Source: Epilithonimonas mollis
GTDB taxonomy: Bacteria; Bacteroidota; Bacteroidia; Flavobacteriales; Weeksellaceae
Direction: 5' to 3'
Length of the DNA stretch: 61,256 bases
Assembly: GCF_900142325.1 (NCBI RefSeq)
Contig: NZ_FRAM01000006.1
Location: 1 to 61,256, forward strand
The notes below the pieces were generated by a model that had not been told where the DNA came from, ran no database searches, and saw only the letters and a program-made list of their open reading frames with translations. The position numbers and the translations under genes were made by a program. Below, one piece after another: positions 1-10,442 of this stretch. Position 1 is the first letter of the stretch. Each line of letters begins with the position of its first letter.

Positions 1-294
1 TAAGCCGTATCAGGTTCAAAGGGACTCTCTCAATTCTTTTCAGAATACCCCTAAAGCGTTAAGCAAAAGTATTGAAAAATAATCAATCTTTATGAGTATG
101 GACAAAAGATGTCAAATTAAATATTATAACCTCTATAAAGATATGATCTGTCTTTATAAAAGTAATTCTTGCGATCCTAGGGAAAAGGGATTCATGATTT
201 ATCATAAACGTGTCGAGTGGATTAAGTAATCTCTCAAAAATTAAAAATTTTGTATATTTACGATTATAGCATTAATGAGAGCGATCGAGAGAAA

Positions 295-743
295 ATGAAG
301 ATAATATCTGTAAGACAAAATCCTGAATATGAAGACAAGGCCATCCACTATTTCCAAAAAAACTGGTCTGAAATTTCCCTTGTAATCTATGAAGATTTTA
401 TTTCAAACAGCATTGGGGGCGAACAATCTTTACCCCAATGGTATCTTCTTGAAAGGGAAGGTGAGTTCATCGCATGCGCTGGGCTGATCACGGATGATTT
501 TATAAGCAGAATGAATCTATATCCATGGTCTGCGTCCTTTTTATCGATAAGGAGCATAGAGGGAATTCCTATGGCGAGCTGTTGATTAATCAGGCTGAAA
601 TCATTACCAAAAAAGGCGGATTCAAATATCTGAATCTCTGTACGAGTCACATTGGTCTGTATAAAACATATGGCTTCAAATATATCGGACAAGGTTACCA
701 TCCGTGGGAAGAACAATCCAGGATTTATCAGATAGAGGTATAG
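295..743 (+). pseudogene. GNAT N-acetyltransferase, broken by one frameshift
   Basis: Two reading frames together make one GNAT acetyltransferase. The first frame starts at the ATG at 295 (MKIISVRQ...) and carries the N-terminal half up to YPW near 528. The second frame carries on from VCVLFIDKEHRGNSYGELL, which holds the acetyl-CoA binding loop of the fold, and ends at 743. One extra G near 528 would restore W-V-C-V and join them. The family moves an acetyl group from acetyl-CoA to an amine; the substrate here cannot be told. The ORF can be opened upstream to 250, but ATG 295 gives the usual GNAT N-terminus. A sequencing error is as likely as a real mutation because only a G2/G3 run differs. 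Confidence 0.7.
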
Positions 744-788
744 TACCCCTAGTATATTATGCTCTAAAGATCAAGAACTATTTTTTAT

Positions 789-1471
789 ATGCGAATTTTT
801 AAACTGGACAATCCAGCATGGCACTCTTTAAATGAAACCCATAAAGATTTCGGAATCGACTATGAAGTAATATAGTTTTACAATCCTGATTATTGCTCTT
901 TCGCTGGTGCTTTGACCATTGAAAATGCTGAGTTGGGAATTGCAACATACGCATCACTTGCAGATCGTTTTTTTGTAATCGGGAATCGACCTCCAATCAA
1001 TCAAAATGTAAGATTAGAAGGTGAATTGCGTGCGATCAGATAATACTTGATCAAAGGATTGACACTGAAATTACCGAAAATATAATTGAACTTCATACTG
1101 AGGAGCAAAGAGAGCAGTTGTTTAAGCTTGTTAACTTTGTACAGCCGGGATATTTCAAAGAGAAAACTGCTTCTTTAGGAAGTTATTATGGTATTTATAT
1201 ACATAATCAGTTGGTTGCAGCGACTGGCGAAAGAATGAAGATGGACGGATACACTGAATTAAGTGCGATCGTGACTCATCCCAACCATGCAGGCAGAGGA
1301 TATGCAAAGCAGTTGATCGCTCATGCCTGTGAGCAAATATTCAATGAGTCGAAAATTCCATAACTGCATGTCGCTGAAAATAATGCTAATGCCATCAGGC
1401 TTTATGAGAAATTGGGATTTTTACTGAGAAGAAAGATAAGTTTTTGGAAATTAAGTTATAATGAAGCGTAA
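789..1471 (+). pseudogene. FR47-like GNAT acetyltransferase, decayed
   Basis: Plus-strand translation gives a recognisable FR47-type GNAT protein in pieces: MRIFKLDNPAWHSLNETHKD at 789, a nonsense TAG about 84 bases in, a frame change near 1022-1040, then HTEEQREQLFKLVNFVQPGY, the acetyl-CoA loop THPNHAGRGYAKQL, a nonsense TAA near 1361, and LHVAENNANAIRLYEKLGF up to a stop at 1469. At least three separate lesions make real decay much likelier than sequencing error. It lies just downstream of another broken GNAT gene. Confidence 0.75.
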
Positions 1472-1759
1472 TTTAATTGTTATCATATTAATGTATCTTA
1501 ATGTTTGAGTTCAATGTCATGGAGTAGAATGTCCTTTTCTTTTTTTATTAGTCTTGTTTTTTAGGCAATAGCCGATTTTAATATTTATCTTTACCACCAA
1601 TTACAAATTGTTTTGACATCATGATATTAGACATCCTCTTGGTATTATGTAGGGTTTTATATTTTTTACGGATAGAACATTCTATACTCTCAAACCCAAT
1701 TCTCTATAGTTGATAATTAAACTTTTTTATCACCCCAGTCCCATCAATTGACCAACGTT

Positions 1760-2131
1760 ATGACAAAGAAAACAATCTTAATATTTGACGATGACTTAGC
1801 TTTGCTCGATTTTGCTCAGTTTCTTTTCGAAGAGCAATATTATTCTGTTGAGGTTTGTTCTTCCACACAAAACGTCATTCAGAAGGTTGAGGAGATTCGT
1901 CCCGATATTATTTTTATGGATAATTGGATACCAACTATTGGAGGCATCCAAGCCACAAGGCTGTTAAAGTCACATTTACAATTCAAAACCATCCCCGTGA
2001 TTTATATGACAACCAATAAAGATATTGAAAATCTTGCTAGGCAGGCTTTAGCTGATGATTATATTTCGAAACCATTCAGTATTGAACAATTAGAAAGCTT
2101 GACTTCTAAACACTTGGGGATTTGCCATTAA
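1760..2131 (+). CDS. Single-domain response regulator (receiver only)
   Basis: A 123-residue protein made only of a phosphoreceiver domain. Visible are the acidic pocket D10-D12, the phospho-accepting D54 in the stretch FMDNWIP, the switch threonine T84 and the conserved lysine K104 in SKPF. No DNA-binding domain follows, so it probably passes a phosphate or acts by protein contact, in the manner of CheY or Spo0F. No histidine kinase lies nearby. A TTG at 1748 is in frame, but the ATG at 1760 gives the standard N-terminus (MTKKTILIFDDD). The upstream ~290 bases hold no other gene. Confidence 0.85.
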   Translation: MTKKTILIFDDDLALLDFAQFLFEEQYYSVEVCSSTQNVIQKVEEIRPDIIFMDNWIPTIGGIQATRLLKSHLQFKTIPVIYMTTNKDIENLARQALADDYISKPFSIEQLESLTSKHLGICH

Positions 2132-2339
2132 TAACTTCTTCAAAAGAAATAGGATATAATTATATTTCCTAAGATAAATAGATTTAATTGAATCTAAACT
2201 GATTTTAGAAACTATGTTAAAGACGATGCTAACAAGATTTTTTAGGCTAATGTCATGCAGAATATGAGCTATAAAGATGTGCATTGATATAGTCTAATCC
2301 CGAAAAGTTTCTTAAAACCAATGACAATTGTCGTAAAAC

Positions 2340-2912
2340 TTAAGGTCGTGATTTCCAACCCACTTTATTTCTCCATTGAGTGTAACCAGAATTCTGAGCT
2401 TCAAGCCATTCGATATCTTCTGTTGGTAAAATATGTCCCATGTCTTCCTGAGATACCGGCGTCAGACCATATTGTAACCGCAGGTCGTTTAGCTGCTCTA
2501 CGTCAATGACCGGATATATTGTCCCATCAGAATTAAGCTGTGTTCCATACCTCTGTGGCATTCCTTCAAAATAAAGGATACAATCATGGAGATATGCCAG
2601 ATACTTCTTGTTGATATCCGATTCATTTTCTAACATCAGTTGATAGCAGGCCTTCATGAATGCCGGTTCCGCTATGGAATGCTGAATGATAAGACATGCT
2701 GCTTCACTGGCCTCTTTTCCCACTTTGGATATACCAGGGAAACCAATTTCCTTTATAATTTGCCTGAGTTCGTCTGCATTGTCCTTATGAACCTCTTCCA
2801 TCTCGGGATGGTAAACGCCTGTTAAATTATTTTCGTTCACTAATCTTGCCCTTACTGCGAGATCATTTTCCAACAGTTGAAGTAGTTTCTTTGATGTTCT
2901 ATCTTCATTCAT
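2340..2912 (-). CDS. DUF6624-like protein
   Basis: A 190-residue soluble protein with no signal peptide or membrane segment. The central stretch, with VGKEASEAACLIIQHS and then a CYQLM segment, matches the pattern I associate with the DUF6624 family of Bacteroidota, whose function is unknown. The ORF opens at a TTG at 2921; the ATG at 2912 (MNEDRTSKK) is the better start. It stands alone, with no operon partner within 1 kb on its strand. The family call is from memory and moderate; the coding call is firm because the frame is long and well composed. Confidence 0.65.
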   Translation of the reverse strand: MNEDRTSKKLLQLLENDLAVRARLVNENNLTGVYHPEMEEVHKDNADELRQIIKEIGFPGISKVGKEASEAACLIIQHSIAEPAFMKACYQLMLENESDINKKYLAYLHDCILYFEGMPQRYGTQLNSDGTIYPVIDVEQLNDLRLQYGLTPVSQEDMGHILPTEDIEWLEAQNSGYTQWRNKVGWKSRP

Positions 2913-4076
2913 TACTAACAAAAGGTTTATTTGAACATTGTACTAGTTATACAGTTGATATATTACCCCAAACTTAATAAAGTTTACAACGTAAAGATAA
3001 CAATTTATTAGACAATCAAGATAATCGAGTGGACGAAGACCAAAGCATATTTATAGTAAGAGAAGAATTTTTGGACTACTGAAGCAAGCCTATGACAATC
3101 CAATCCTTTTCGTCGTCTTATATTGGGCGCTTTGCATCTTGGTAGAGTTTTACTGGAGGCACGAACCAACGAGATTATTTTATTACAATGTGGATTTTAA
3201 ATTGAATTTCTAATGATCTAGCACATCCTTTAGCAAAAATGAACGGTTCAAAAATGGATCATAAGCAAGTCCCCGACAAAATTTTTTACTAAAAATTAAT
3301 ATCCATGAAAACTCATAAAAATGACAAACGTACAAAATTTACTGTGATTTTGATTCAGGTGTCGAAATATCAATCTTTATAGGTGTTATTTTTCTGACTG
3401 TCAGGTTTTAAAGTTTGTATATTAAATATTTTGATTGTTCTTTTTTTTAAATCATAAGCGTTTTTAGACCATGTCAGAGATAGACCTTAATTTCTTTCTT
3501 ATTTTAACATGGTAAGCTAGCATTATCACAAAATACGGATGCCATTAAATTCCAATATTGCATTTCCGTGTCCTCAATTTTTATTTCCAGATGTAAGAAT
3601 CTTTAAGAAATCTTTACAGGAAAGTACTAGCATAACTTATTATAAAAAAATACAACATCATTGTTGAGGGGCGAGCTTTTTACAAAATGCAATCAAGTAA
3701 GTCGGTCTAATACAAAATACCCATATACTGAAGAAACAGTTTGCTAGTGTAAGCCTTTATGTAAACCATTTTAATTAACAAGGCACAATTTATCTATGTT
3801 ATAATTTGAGATGGCTCATACAATTTGTAAAAATTTTGTTGTTAACATTTGCTTCTTAATAAATAAACGATGCTTTTCGAAACGAAGTTTTAACTTTTTT
3901 CTAATATAATGATTCTTAAAAAAAAATGAATATTATTAATAAAATTTCGATTTTGTATAAAGCTTATTGATAAAATAAATTAATTTCGTGATTTTTAATA
4001 ATAAGTGATTATTTTGTCTAAAATATTAAAAATAATGTTAATTTTAAACATTATTAATCATAAAAACTATTATTCA
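2913..4076. other. Long intergenic stretch, no gene recognised
   Basis: About 1.16 kb of AT-rich DNA between a minus-strand gene and a plus-strand gene. A plus-strand frame of about 55 codons near 3040-3215 stays open (including the words KRRIFGLLKQAYDNP and WALCILVEFYW) but has no start codon and resembles nothing I recognise; it may be a gene relic or chance. The rest probably holds the promoter and leader of the surface protein starting at 4077. No RNA gene is evident. Confidence 0.4.
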
Positions 4077-6305
4077 ATGAGAAAGTTCTATTTGATGTTG
4101 GTGTTGCTTTTAGTAGCAATGACCAATGCTGTCTCTGCACAAACTAGTACTGAACAGTTTGAGACGGAATCCAATGGAAGCACAAGCTTCACAGACAATG
4201 GTGTTATATTTAACATTATATCGAATGTAAACACCTATGACATTCAGGCTGCCTATCCTGGTACCGGGTGGAACGGTACTTCAGCCGATAACAGGTATAT
4301 TGATAATTCAGGAGCTGGCAATCAGTCTGCCGGCACATCGTTCAGCATTAAAACAACTTCCAATCTTTTTAAGGTAAACAGGTTCTGGGTCTATGCTGGA
4401 GCCGCAAACACAACTCTTGGCGTTGCCGGTACACTAACTATTACCGGCAAACTTTCGGGAGTGACTAAGTTTGCTCAGACCAAAACAACAGGCTTTACTA
4501 CAACGACTGGAACTGCCAATGGTTACACTTTAATCGATTTGACCAATCTTAACGGTCAGAATTACAGTAATATTGTCATCGATCAGATTCAAATCACTGC
4601 CGGAGGAAATTTTCAATATCTGGCACTAGATGCCTTTACGTGGGTAAAAGATTCGGGAATTGTTTTAGGTTCACTATCATTGGCTCCTAGCCAAACCAAT
4701 GTATCTTGTAACGGAGGTTCTAATGGAACAGCAACAGTAACCGCCTCAGGTGGAACAACTCCGTATACCTATAGCTGGAATACTTCACCAGTTCAGACTA
4801 CAGCAACTGCTACAGGTCTTGCAGCTGGAACTTATACAGTTACTGTAACAGATGCAACTAACGCGACAAAAACACAAAGTTTTACCATCACCCAACCTGC
4901 CAGTGCAGTAAGCGGAACCACAGTAGTAACGAATGTTGCTTGTAACGGTGCTTCCAATGGCGCGATCAACTTGACACCAGCAGGTGGAACAGCACCTTAC
5001 ACATTCAACTGGGGTGGGGGTGTTACGACGGAAGACAGAACAGGTCTTGCAGCCGGGACTTACACAGTAGTTATCACTGATGCTAACGGATGTACAGCCA
5101 CTGTAAATGCTACGGTAACCCAACCTGCCAGTGCAGTAAGCGGAACCACAGTAGTAACGAATGTTGCTTGTAACGGTGCTTCCAATGGCGCGATCAACTT
5201 GACACCAGCAGGTGGAACAGCACCTTACACATTCAACTGGGGTGGGGGTGTTACGACGGAAGACAGAACAGGTCTTACAGCCGGGACTTACACAGTAGTT
5301 ATCACTGATGCTAACGGATGTACAGCCACTGTAAATGCTACGGTAACCCAACCTGCCAGTGCAGTAAGCGGAACCACAGTAGTGACGAATGTTGCTTGTA
5401 ACGGTGCTTCCAATGGCGCGATCAACTTGACACCAGCAGGCGGAACAGCACCTTACACATTCAACTGGGGTGGCGGCGTTACGACGGAAGACAGAACAGG
5501 TCTTACAGCCGGGACTTACACAGTAGTTATCACTGATGCTAACGGATGTACAGCCACTGTAAATGCAACGGTAACACAGCCTACAGCTCTTACTGCTACT
5601 ACTTCCCAAACAAATATCGCATGTAACGGTGGATCTTCAGGAATAGCAACCATTAACGTTTCAGGAGGAACCGGACCATACACCTACTCATGGTCTCCTT
5701 CAGGAGGTACTGCTGCAACAGCATCGGGTTTATCTGCCGGAACATATACAGTGACTGTTACTGATGCTAATACATGTACATTATCAAGGACATTCACGAT
5801 TACGCAATCGGCTCCTATTTCTGCACCTACGGGCGCTACGGAACAGACTTTTAATTCTGGGGATAATCTAAATGCTTTAGTAGTTAACGGGCAGAATATC
5901 AAATGGTATGCATCTGCAACAGATGCAACTAATCATACTAACGCATTGCCTACGAGTACTTTACTGGTGACAGGTACTACCTATTATGCGACACAAACAA
6001 TAGGAGGTTGCGAATCAAAAACATCACTCGCAGTTAAAGCTACTGATATTACATTAGGTGTTATAAATGAGGGCAAGTTTGCTAAAATGATGATATATCC
6101 TAATCCGGTAAATGATATACTGAGATTTGCCGGTAATGAAAAGATCAGTAATGTCACTATTTTCACGCTAGAGGGTAAAAAAGTAATGGAGAAGGTAATT
6201 AATAATGACAAAACTGTGAATGTTCGCAATTTGATTCAAGGAAATTATATTATTAGTATAGTCACTGAAAAGGGTGTACAAACCACAAAGTTTATTAAGA
6301 AATAA
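4077..6305 (+). CDS. Secreted SprB-repeat protein with T9SS sorting tail
   Basis: A 742-residue exported protein. It has a clear signal peptide (MRKFYLMLVLLLVAMTNAVSA|Q), an N-terminal beta-rich domain of about 180 residues, five SprB-type repeats (each with a CNG..NG core, a GGT.PY.Y/F.W strand and GTYTV.VTDA), an Ig-like linker starting at SAPTGA, and a C-terminal type A T9SS sorting domain (IYPNPVNDILR ... GNYIISIVTEKG ... TKFIKK). Such proteins pass the outer membrane by the T9SS and are tethered or released; SprB itself is a gliding adhesin. The ORF opens at 4005, but the ATG at 4077 gives the signal peptide. Three of the repeats are nearly identical at the DNA level. Confidence 0.85.
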   Translation: MRKFYLMLVLLLVAMTNAVSAQTSTEQFETESNGSTSFTDNGVIFNIISNVNTYDIQAAYPGTGWNGTSADNRYIDNSGAGNQSAGTSFSIKTTSNLFKVNRFWVYAGAANTTLGVAGTLTITGKLSGVTKFAQTKTTGFTTTTGTANGYTLIDLTNLNGQNYSNIVIDQIQITAGGNFQYLALDAFTWVKDSGIVLGSLSLAPSQTNVSCNGGSNGTATVTASGGTTPYTYSWNTSPVQTTATATGLAAGTYTVTVTDATNATKTQSFTITQPASAVSGTTVVTNVACNGASNGAINLTPAGGTAPYTFNWGGGVTTEDRTGLAAGTYTVVITDANGCTATVNATVTQPASAVSGTTVVTNVACNGASNGAINLTPAGGTAPYTFNWGGGVTTEDRTGLTAGTYTVVITDANGCTATVNATVTQPASAVSGTTVVTNVACNGASNGAINLTPAGGTAPYTFNWGGGVTTEDRTGLTAGTYTVVITDANGCTATVNATVTQPTALTATTSQTNIACNGGSSGIATINVSGGTGPYTYSWSPSGGTAATASGLSAGTYTVTVTDANTCTLSRTFTITQSAPISAPTGATEQTFNSGDNLNALVVNGQNIKWYASATDATNHTNALPTSTLLVTGTTYYATQTIGGCESKTSLAVKATDITLGVINEGKFAKMMIYPNPVNDILRFAGNEKISNVTIFTLEGKKVMEKVINNDKTVNVRNLIQGNYIISIVTEKGVQTTKFIKK
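4891..5574 (+). repeat. Three tandem 228-bp repeats inside the SprB-repeat gene
   Basis: The word CCCAACCTGCCAGTGCAG starts at 4891, 5119 and 5347, giving a period of exactly 228 bp, or 76 codons. The units are almost identical, differing by a few silent or single-residue changes (GLAAGTY in the first, GLTAGTY in the others). Such near-perfect in-frame copies are prone to slip or recombine, so the repeat number may vary between isolates. Confidence 0.95.
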
Positions 6306-6337
6306 TTTAAGTTAAATTATTATTTGTAAAAGTGAAG

Positions 6338-6356
6338 GCCGTCGCATTGCGACGGC
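6338..6356 (+). terminator. Rho-independent terminator after the first SprB gene
   Basis: A GC-rich hairpin with arms GCCGTCGC and GCGACGGC and a 3-nt loop lies 33 bases past the stop codon and is followed by a short T-rich stretch. It fits an intrinsic terminator for the gene ending at 6305. Confidence 0.8.
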
Positions 6357-6830
6357 TTTCATCTTTAATGATAGCAAATAGTTAATGTTATTTCTGATTG
6401 TATTCATCGATTTATTGGAGCCCTGGAAGAAGTCAACAAGAATTTTGTAAAGACCCGCTTGATCGTTGTTGCAAAATGAAGCAGCACAGTACTGAGCTAT
6501 AAGAATTGCTATATAATGCGTGTTCCAATCCAAATTAATGGAGGAGATGTTCTATCTGTATTCAGAGTGGTATTGAACTAAGGTGAATTATTCACTTTAA
6601 GTTATTGTCAAAATAGACTATTAACCTTTACTTAATATGTCACAATATTGTGAAAAATTGACACATTTGCATACAGTATAGATATTTGCTAAATGTAAAT
6701 CTTTAAATTTTAATAAAAGCTGCTTTGCCAATCAAAAGCGAGATAAAGCAAAAAAATGATGTGGTAACATTTCAAATATTTTCCCTTATCACAGATAACA
6801 TTCTAAAATATAAACAACTTAAACATAACC
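6357..6830. other. Intergenic stretch with a perfect 12-bp palindrome
   Basis: No gene is evident in these ~470 bases. A perfect palindrome, CACAATATTGTG, sits at 6641-6652, about 180 bases before the start of the next gene, in a place where an operator would fit. The downstream signal-peptide ORF begins at 6831. Confidence 0.35.
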
Positions 6831-9112
6831 ATGAGTAAAAAAATATTCTCAATCTTACTATTTGTAATTTCTATTTATTCACTTCTCTCTGATCTACATG
6901 AATCTGCCGCCTGTTGACAAGTACCCGAAACTTTCCCCGCTTGAAAATGAATTATTAAGCACAAGGGTTATGCTTACTGAAATTGATCACAATTATATAG
7001 GTGCCCAACGGAGGAAAATAAAGAACTCATCGGTTAAATCTTTTTAATGAATATATGACCTACGGCGTTTTGTACTTTATTGTAAGGATAACTATGATCA
7101 AAATGCTTTAGAAAAGATAACTAATGATGTAGTAACCCACAAAAGGAGATGGCGTTGCACTTCCTGCGGGAGATTTTTCAATACTTCCGGACTCATGGAC
7201 CAACACCAACCTTTCTGCCAACCCCTGGCCTGCCGGGACTGGTGACCAATTAATCATCTATCAAGGAAATGAGAGCAGTCCTTCGTTTATTTACGCCTTC
7301 AATAATTTGAGGAATAATAGTACTAACATTTCAAATGGATGGTTTGTAAATCCCAGCGGTGTTGAACCCTCCACACAACTTCCAATTTATTGTGAATTAC
7401 CATATGACTTGGGTACAACTTATTCTGTCGGTTTTCTTACCCCTATGACTGATTCACGCTATTCTGATGTGAAATATAATCCCAGTTCTGCAACTGGTAC
7501 GAAAGCGGCAATTTTAGCGGATATTGCCAATACTGCCAAATGGATTAATACAGTTTTACCTGGGGGTGTAGCATACGACTTCAGTTTAGGTTTTGGTTCA
7601 GGTGATACAAAATATTTTAAATTTACTATTGCGGGTAACTCTACAGCACCAAGAGTCAGTACATCTGCAGCTGCCAGTATAGGTGCGACAAAAGCAGTAT
7701 TGGGTGGAAATGTCAGTGCCGATGGTGGAGCAACTGTGAATGATAGAGGAATTGTCTGGGCAACTACTGTAGATCCTAAAACTTCTGATAATAAAGTAAG
7801 CAATGGAAACGGAAACGGTATTTTTAGCTCAACTGTTTCATCTTTGCCACCAGGAAGTGTAATACATTTCAGAGCATTTGCCACTAATTCGACAGGAACC
7901 AGTTATGGATCTGATTTGACTTTCACAACCAATGCGGCTTTGTCAGGGACGATCAGTAAAACTGATATATCCTGTTTTGGCAGTTCAAATGGTACTGCTG
8001 AAGTTAACATAACAGGCGGCTCTGCTCCATATAACTACTCGTGGTCTCCTTTTGGCGGAACTACATCTAAAGCCACTGGATTAACTCAGGGAACCTATGT
8101 TTGCACTATAACGGATAGTGAATCAACACAAATATCTAGGTCTATCACTATTGCTCAACCTGACTCAGTAGTATCCGGAACAACAGTGGTAACTAATGTT
8201 GCCTGCAACGGGGATGCTAATGGAGCCATCAACATGACACCTGCCGGCGGAACAGCGCCTTACACTTTCAATTGGGGCGGTGGTATTACAACAGAAGATA
8301 GAACAGGATTAGCTGCAGGAACTTATACTGTAATCATCACTGATGCCAACGGATGTACTGCAACTGTTACTGAAACAATAACACAACCGACTGCTCTCAG
8401 TGCCACTGCATCACAGAAAAATATTGCATGTAATGGCGGATCTACCGGGATAGCAACTATTAACGTTTTGGGAGGAACGACTCCTTATACATATTCTTGG
8501 TTTCCATCAGGCGGTACAGCTGCAACGGCGAATGGCTTATCGGCCGGAACTTATACTGTGGCTGTGACCGATGCTAACGGATGCACGTTATCGAGAACAT
8601 TTACGATTACGCAAGCGGCTCCTGTCTCCGCTCCAACAGGCGCAAGTACACAAACATTCAATAATGGTGATACATTAGCAGTATTGACAGTTAATGGGCA
8701 AAACATCAAATGGTACGCGACGTCGAACGATGCTACAAATCATGTAAACCAGTTATCTGCCAACACTGTAATTACAAATGATACGACCTATTATGATACT
8801 CAAACAATTGGTATTTGCGAATCTAAATCATCTTTACCTGTCAAAGCGTTTAATGAGACTTTGGGAACTGGCACTATTAGTGGTGAATCCAAAATTATGA
8901 TCTACCCGAATCCTGTGAAAGATATTTTGAATTTAAGTGGCAATGAGAAAATTACCAAGGTTATTATAATGTCTATTGATGGCAAAAAAGTATCTGAAAA
9001 GATGATGGTTGGGGAGAGAACAATCAATTTACATTCATTAATTCAAGGTGCATATCTTATCAACATTTTCACAGATAGGGGTGTACAAACTATCAAATTT
9101 ATAAAGAACTGA
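6831..9112 (+). pseudogene. SprB-repeat T9SS protein, N-terminal region disrupted
   Basis: An ATG at 6831 starts a good signal peptide (MSKKIFSILLFVISIYSLLS), but that frame stops within 28 codons. The body of the protein is open only from 7136, with GDGVALPAGDFSILP, then a domain like that of the exported protein at 56822, a fibronectin-like segment, three SprB repeats, an Ig-like linker and a T9SS sorting tail (IYPNPVKDILNL ... TIKFIKN) ending at 9112. No start codon or export signal joins the body directly. About 230 bases between 6905 and 7133 match neither part, so the natural N-terminal ~80 residues appear replaced. An internal ATG start for the body would give an unexported, useless protein. 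Confidence 0.7.
6898..7047 (+). CDS. Possible 49-residue ORF within the disrupted region
   Basis: An ATG at 6898 opens a 49-codon frame (MNLPPVDKYPKLSPLENELL...) that begins where the signal peptide of the disrupted surface protein ends. It has charged, soluble character, and I recognise no family. It may be a fragment of a gene carried in with the DNA that broke the surface protein. Coding status is uncertain. Confidence 0.25.
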   Translation: MNLPPVDKYPKLSPLENELLSTRVMLTEIDHNYIGAQRRKIKNSSVKSF

Positions 9113-9126
9113 TTTCAATCCATTAT

Positions 9127-9170
9127 TAAACAGAGAAGCCACTGCAATTTGCAGTGGCTTCTCTGTTTAA
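9127..9170. terminator. Strong hairpin terminator
   Basis: A near-perfect inverted repeat with arms of about 21 bp (core AGAAGCCACTGCA / TGCAGTGGCTTCT) starts 14 bases after the stop at 9112. It is flanked by A-rich and T-rich runs on the two sides, so it can stop transcripts from either direction. Confidence 0.85.
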
Positions 9171-9433
9171 TATTTTTTAAATTTTTTAACTATAAAATGA
9201 ATGGTTAATGCAGCATCTGTTCTGATGAATGGTGTACTATCTTAGACCAATATTTTATAAATATAAAAAAAATAGTTCATTACACACCTTCTTTCTGAAC
9301 CGTTGCAGTAAACCAAGATATTATTGTAGGAAATCTTTTTTCAATATGTCATTGTACTATTATCAGTGAGATATCAACTTTTATAGCTCCTGAATTAATC
9401 GCAGATATTATACAAATTGTAAAAACGGAATCT

Positions 9434-10237
9434 TTAGATAAAAAACCAGATGTTTTCTTGTTCCGTATCTACTTTTTTAAAGAAGTCTTTGGGCTTAGAA
9501 CCAGTTAATTTTTTGAAATCTTTAATAAAATGGGATTGGTCGAAAAATAAACTTTGATAAGAAAGGGTTGAAAGGTTTGTGCTCTTTTTTTGGTTTGCTA
9601 ATGCATTTCTAAACCGATGAATCTTCCTGTATTCCGAAGGTGATTTTCCAACATTCTTTGAAAAAATGATATTGATACGTTGTCTTGTAAAATCATATTT
9701 TTTAGCAATTTCTTCTTGTCTTAAATCATTTTCAATATCTTCAATAATCTGTTCTGTGATTCCTAAATCTTTTTTTTTAAAATGTGATAGTAGATGATCC
9801 TCTAACAGTTCAATCTGTCTATCTCTGTCTATCTCGTTCAATACTTCTGATATTTTTTCTTTATAATCAGTAAAAGGAGCAAATTCTGGGATAGCATAAT
9901 CTTTAAAAAGTAATGAACTATCAATGAAATGATTGATTGCTGCTGGTTTGAAGTAGATGGTAACCTCATGAACGAGATTTTCATATATAATCTCAATAGG
10001 TTGCGAATATTTTGTTACAAGGCTTGACCAGATATTTTCTTGCTCTGATGCCCTGATAACGTACCTGTTTTCGGAAAATTCTCCTAAAGCATTTCTGTAG
10101 AAAGAAAGTATGCAGTAATTGTTAGGAAAGGTGAGATAGCTAAAAATTTTTGAATCTTTATCTTCCACAAAAAAATAATAACCTTCAATATATTTTTTTA
10201 ATATATTATTTTTTGGTTTATAAAATTTAACTTCCAT
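9434..10237 (-). CDS. AraC-family transcriptional regulator
   Basis: A 267-residue protein with an N-terminal sensory region (about 1-150, beginning FYKPKNNILKKYIEGYYFF, a style shared by many Bacteroidota AraC proteins) and a C-terminal AraC helix-turn-helix domain (about 160-255). The second helix-turn-helix shows SYQSLFFDQSHFIKDFKKLTG followed by PKDFF, the family signature. It lies just downstream, on the same strand, of the broken S41 peptidase gene, with 206 bases between. Its target and ligand cannot be read from sequence. Confidence 0.85.
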   Translation of the reverse strand: MEVKFYKPKNNILKKYIEGYYFFVEDKDSKIFSYLTFPNNYCILSFYRNALGEFSENRYVIRASEQENIWSSLVTKYSQPIEIIYENLVHEVTIYFKPAAINHFIDSSLLFKDYAIPEFAPFTDYKEKISEVLNEIDRDRQIELLEDHLLSHFKKKDLGITEQIIEDIENDLRQEEIAKKYDFTRQRINIIFSKNVGKSPSEYRKIHRFRNALANQKKSTNLSTLSYQSLFFDQSHFIKDFKKLTGSKPKDFFKKVDTEQENIWFFI

Positions 10238-10442
10238 CGATGAAATTGCATTAATTATTTAAATTACAGTAAATTTAAACTTGGATGTACCAGACTACTG
10301 AAGTCATCAGTTATTATAATTTATAAGATGAATGTCTGAATAATTTTGTTGAACAATAGTTGTAGATCGTCTACAAAATTATCAATTTAATATTTAATTT
10401 GGTGACATATCTCATTTCCATCGATACAATTGATAACAAATA

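Noticed and set aside
4785-5609. Long cysteine-rich minus-strand ORF (274 codons)
   Set aside because: It is antisense to the 228-bp SprB repeats and merely repeats with them; its composition is implausible and the plus-strand gene is certain.
7086-7246. Zinc-finger-like peptide (CTSCGRFFNTSGLMDQH) in another frame
   Set aside because: The same bases encode the clearly homologous body of the T9SS protein, so the finger-like pattern is a coincidence.
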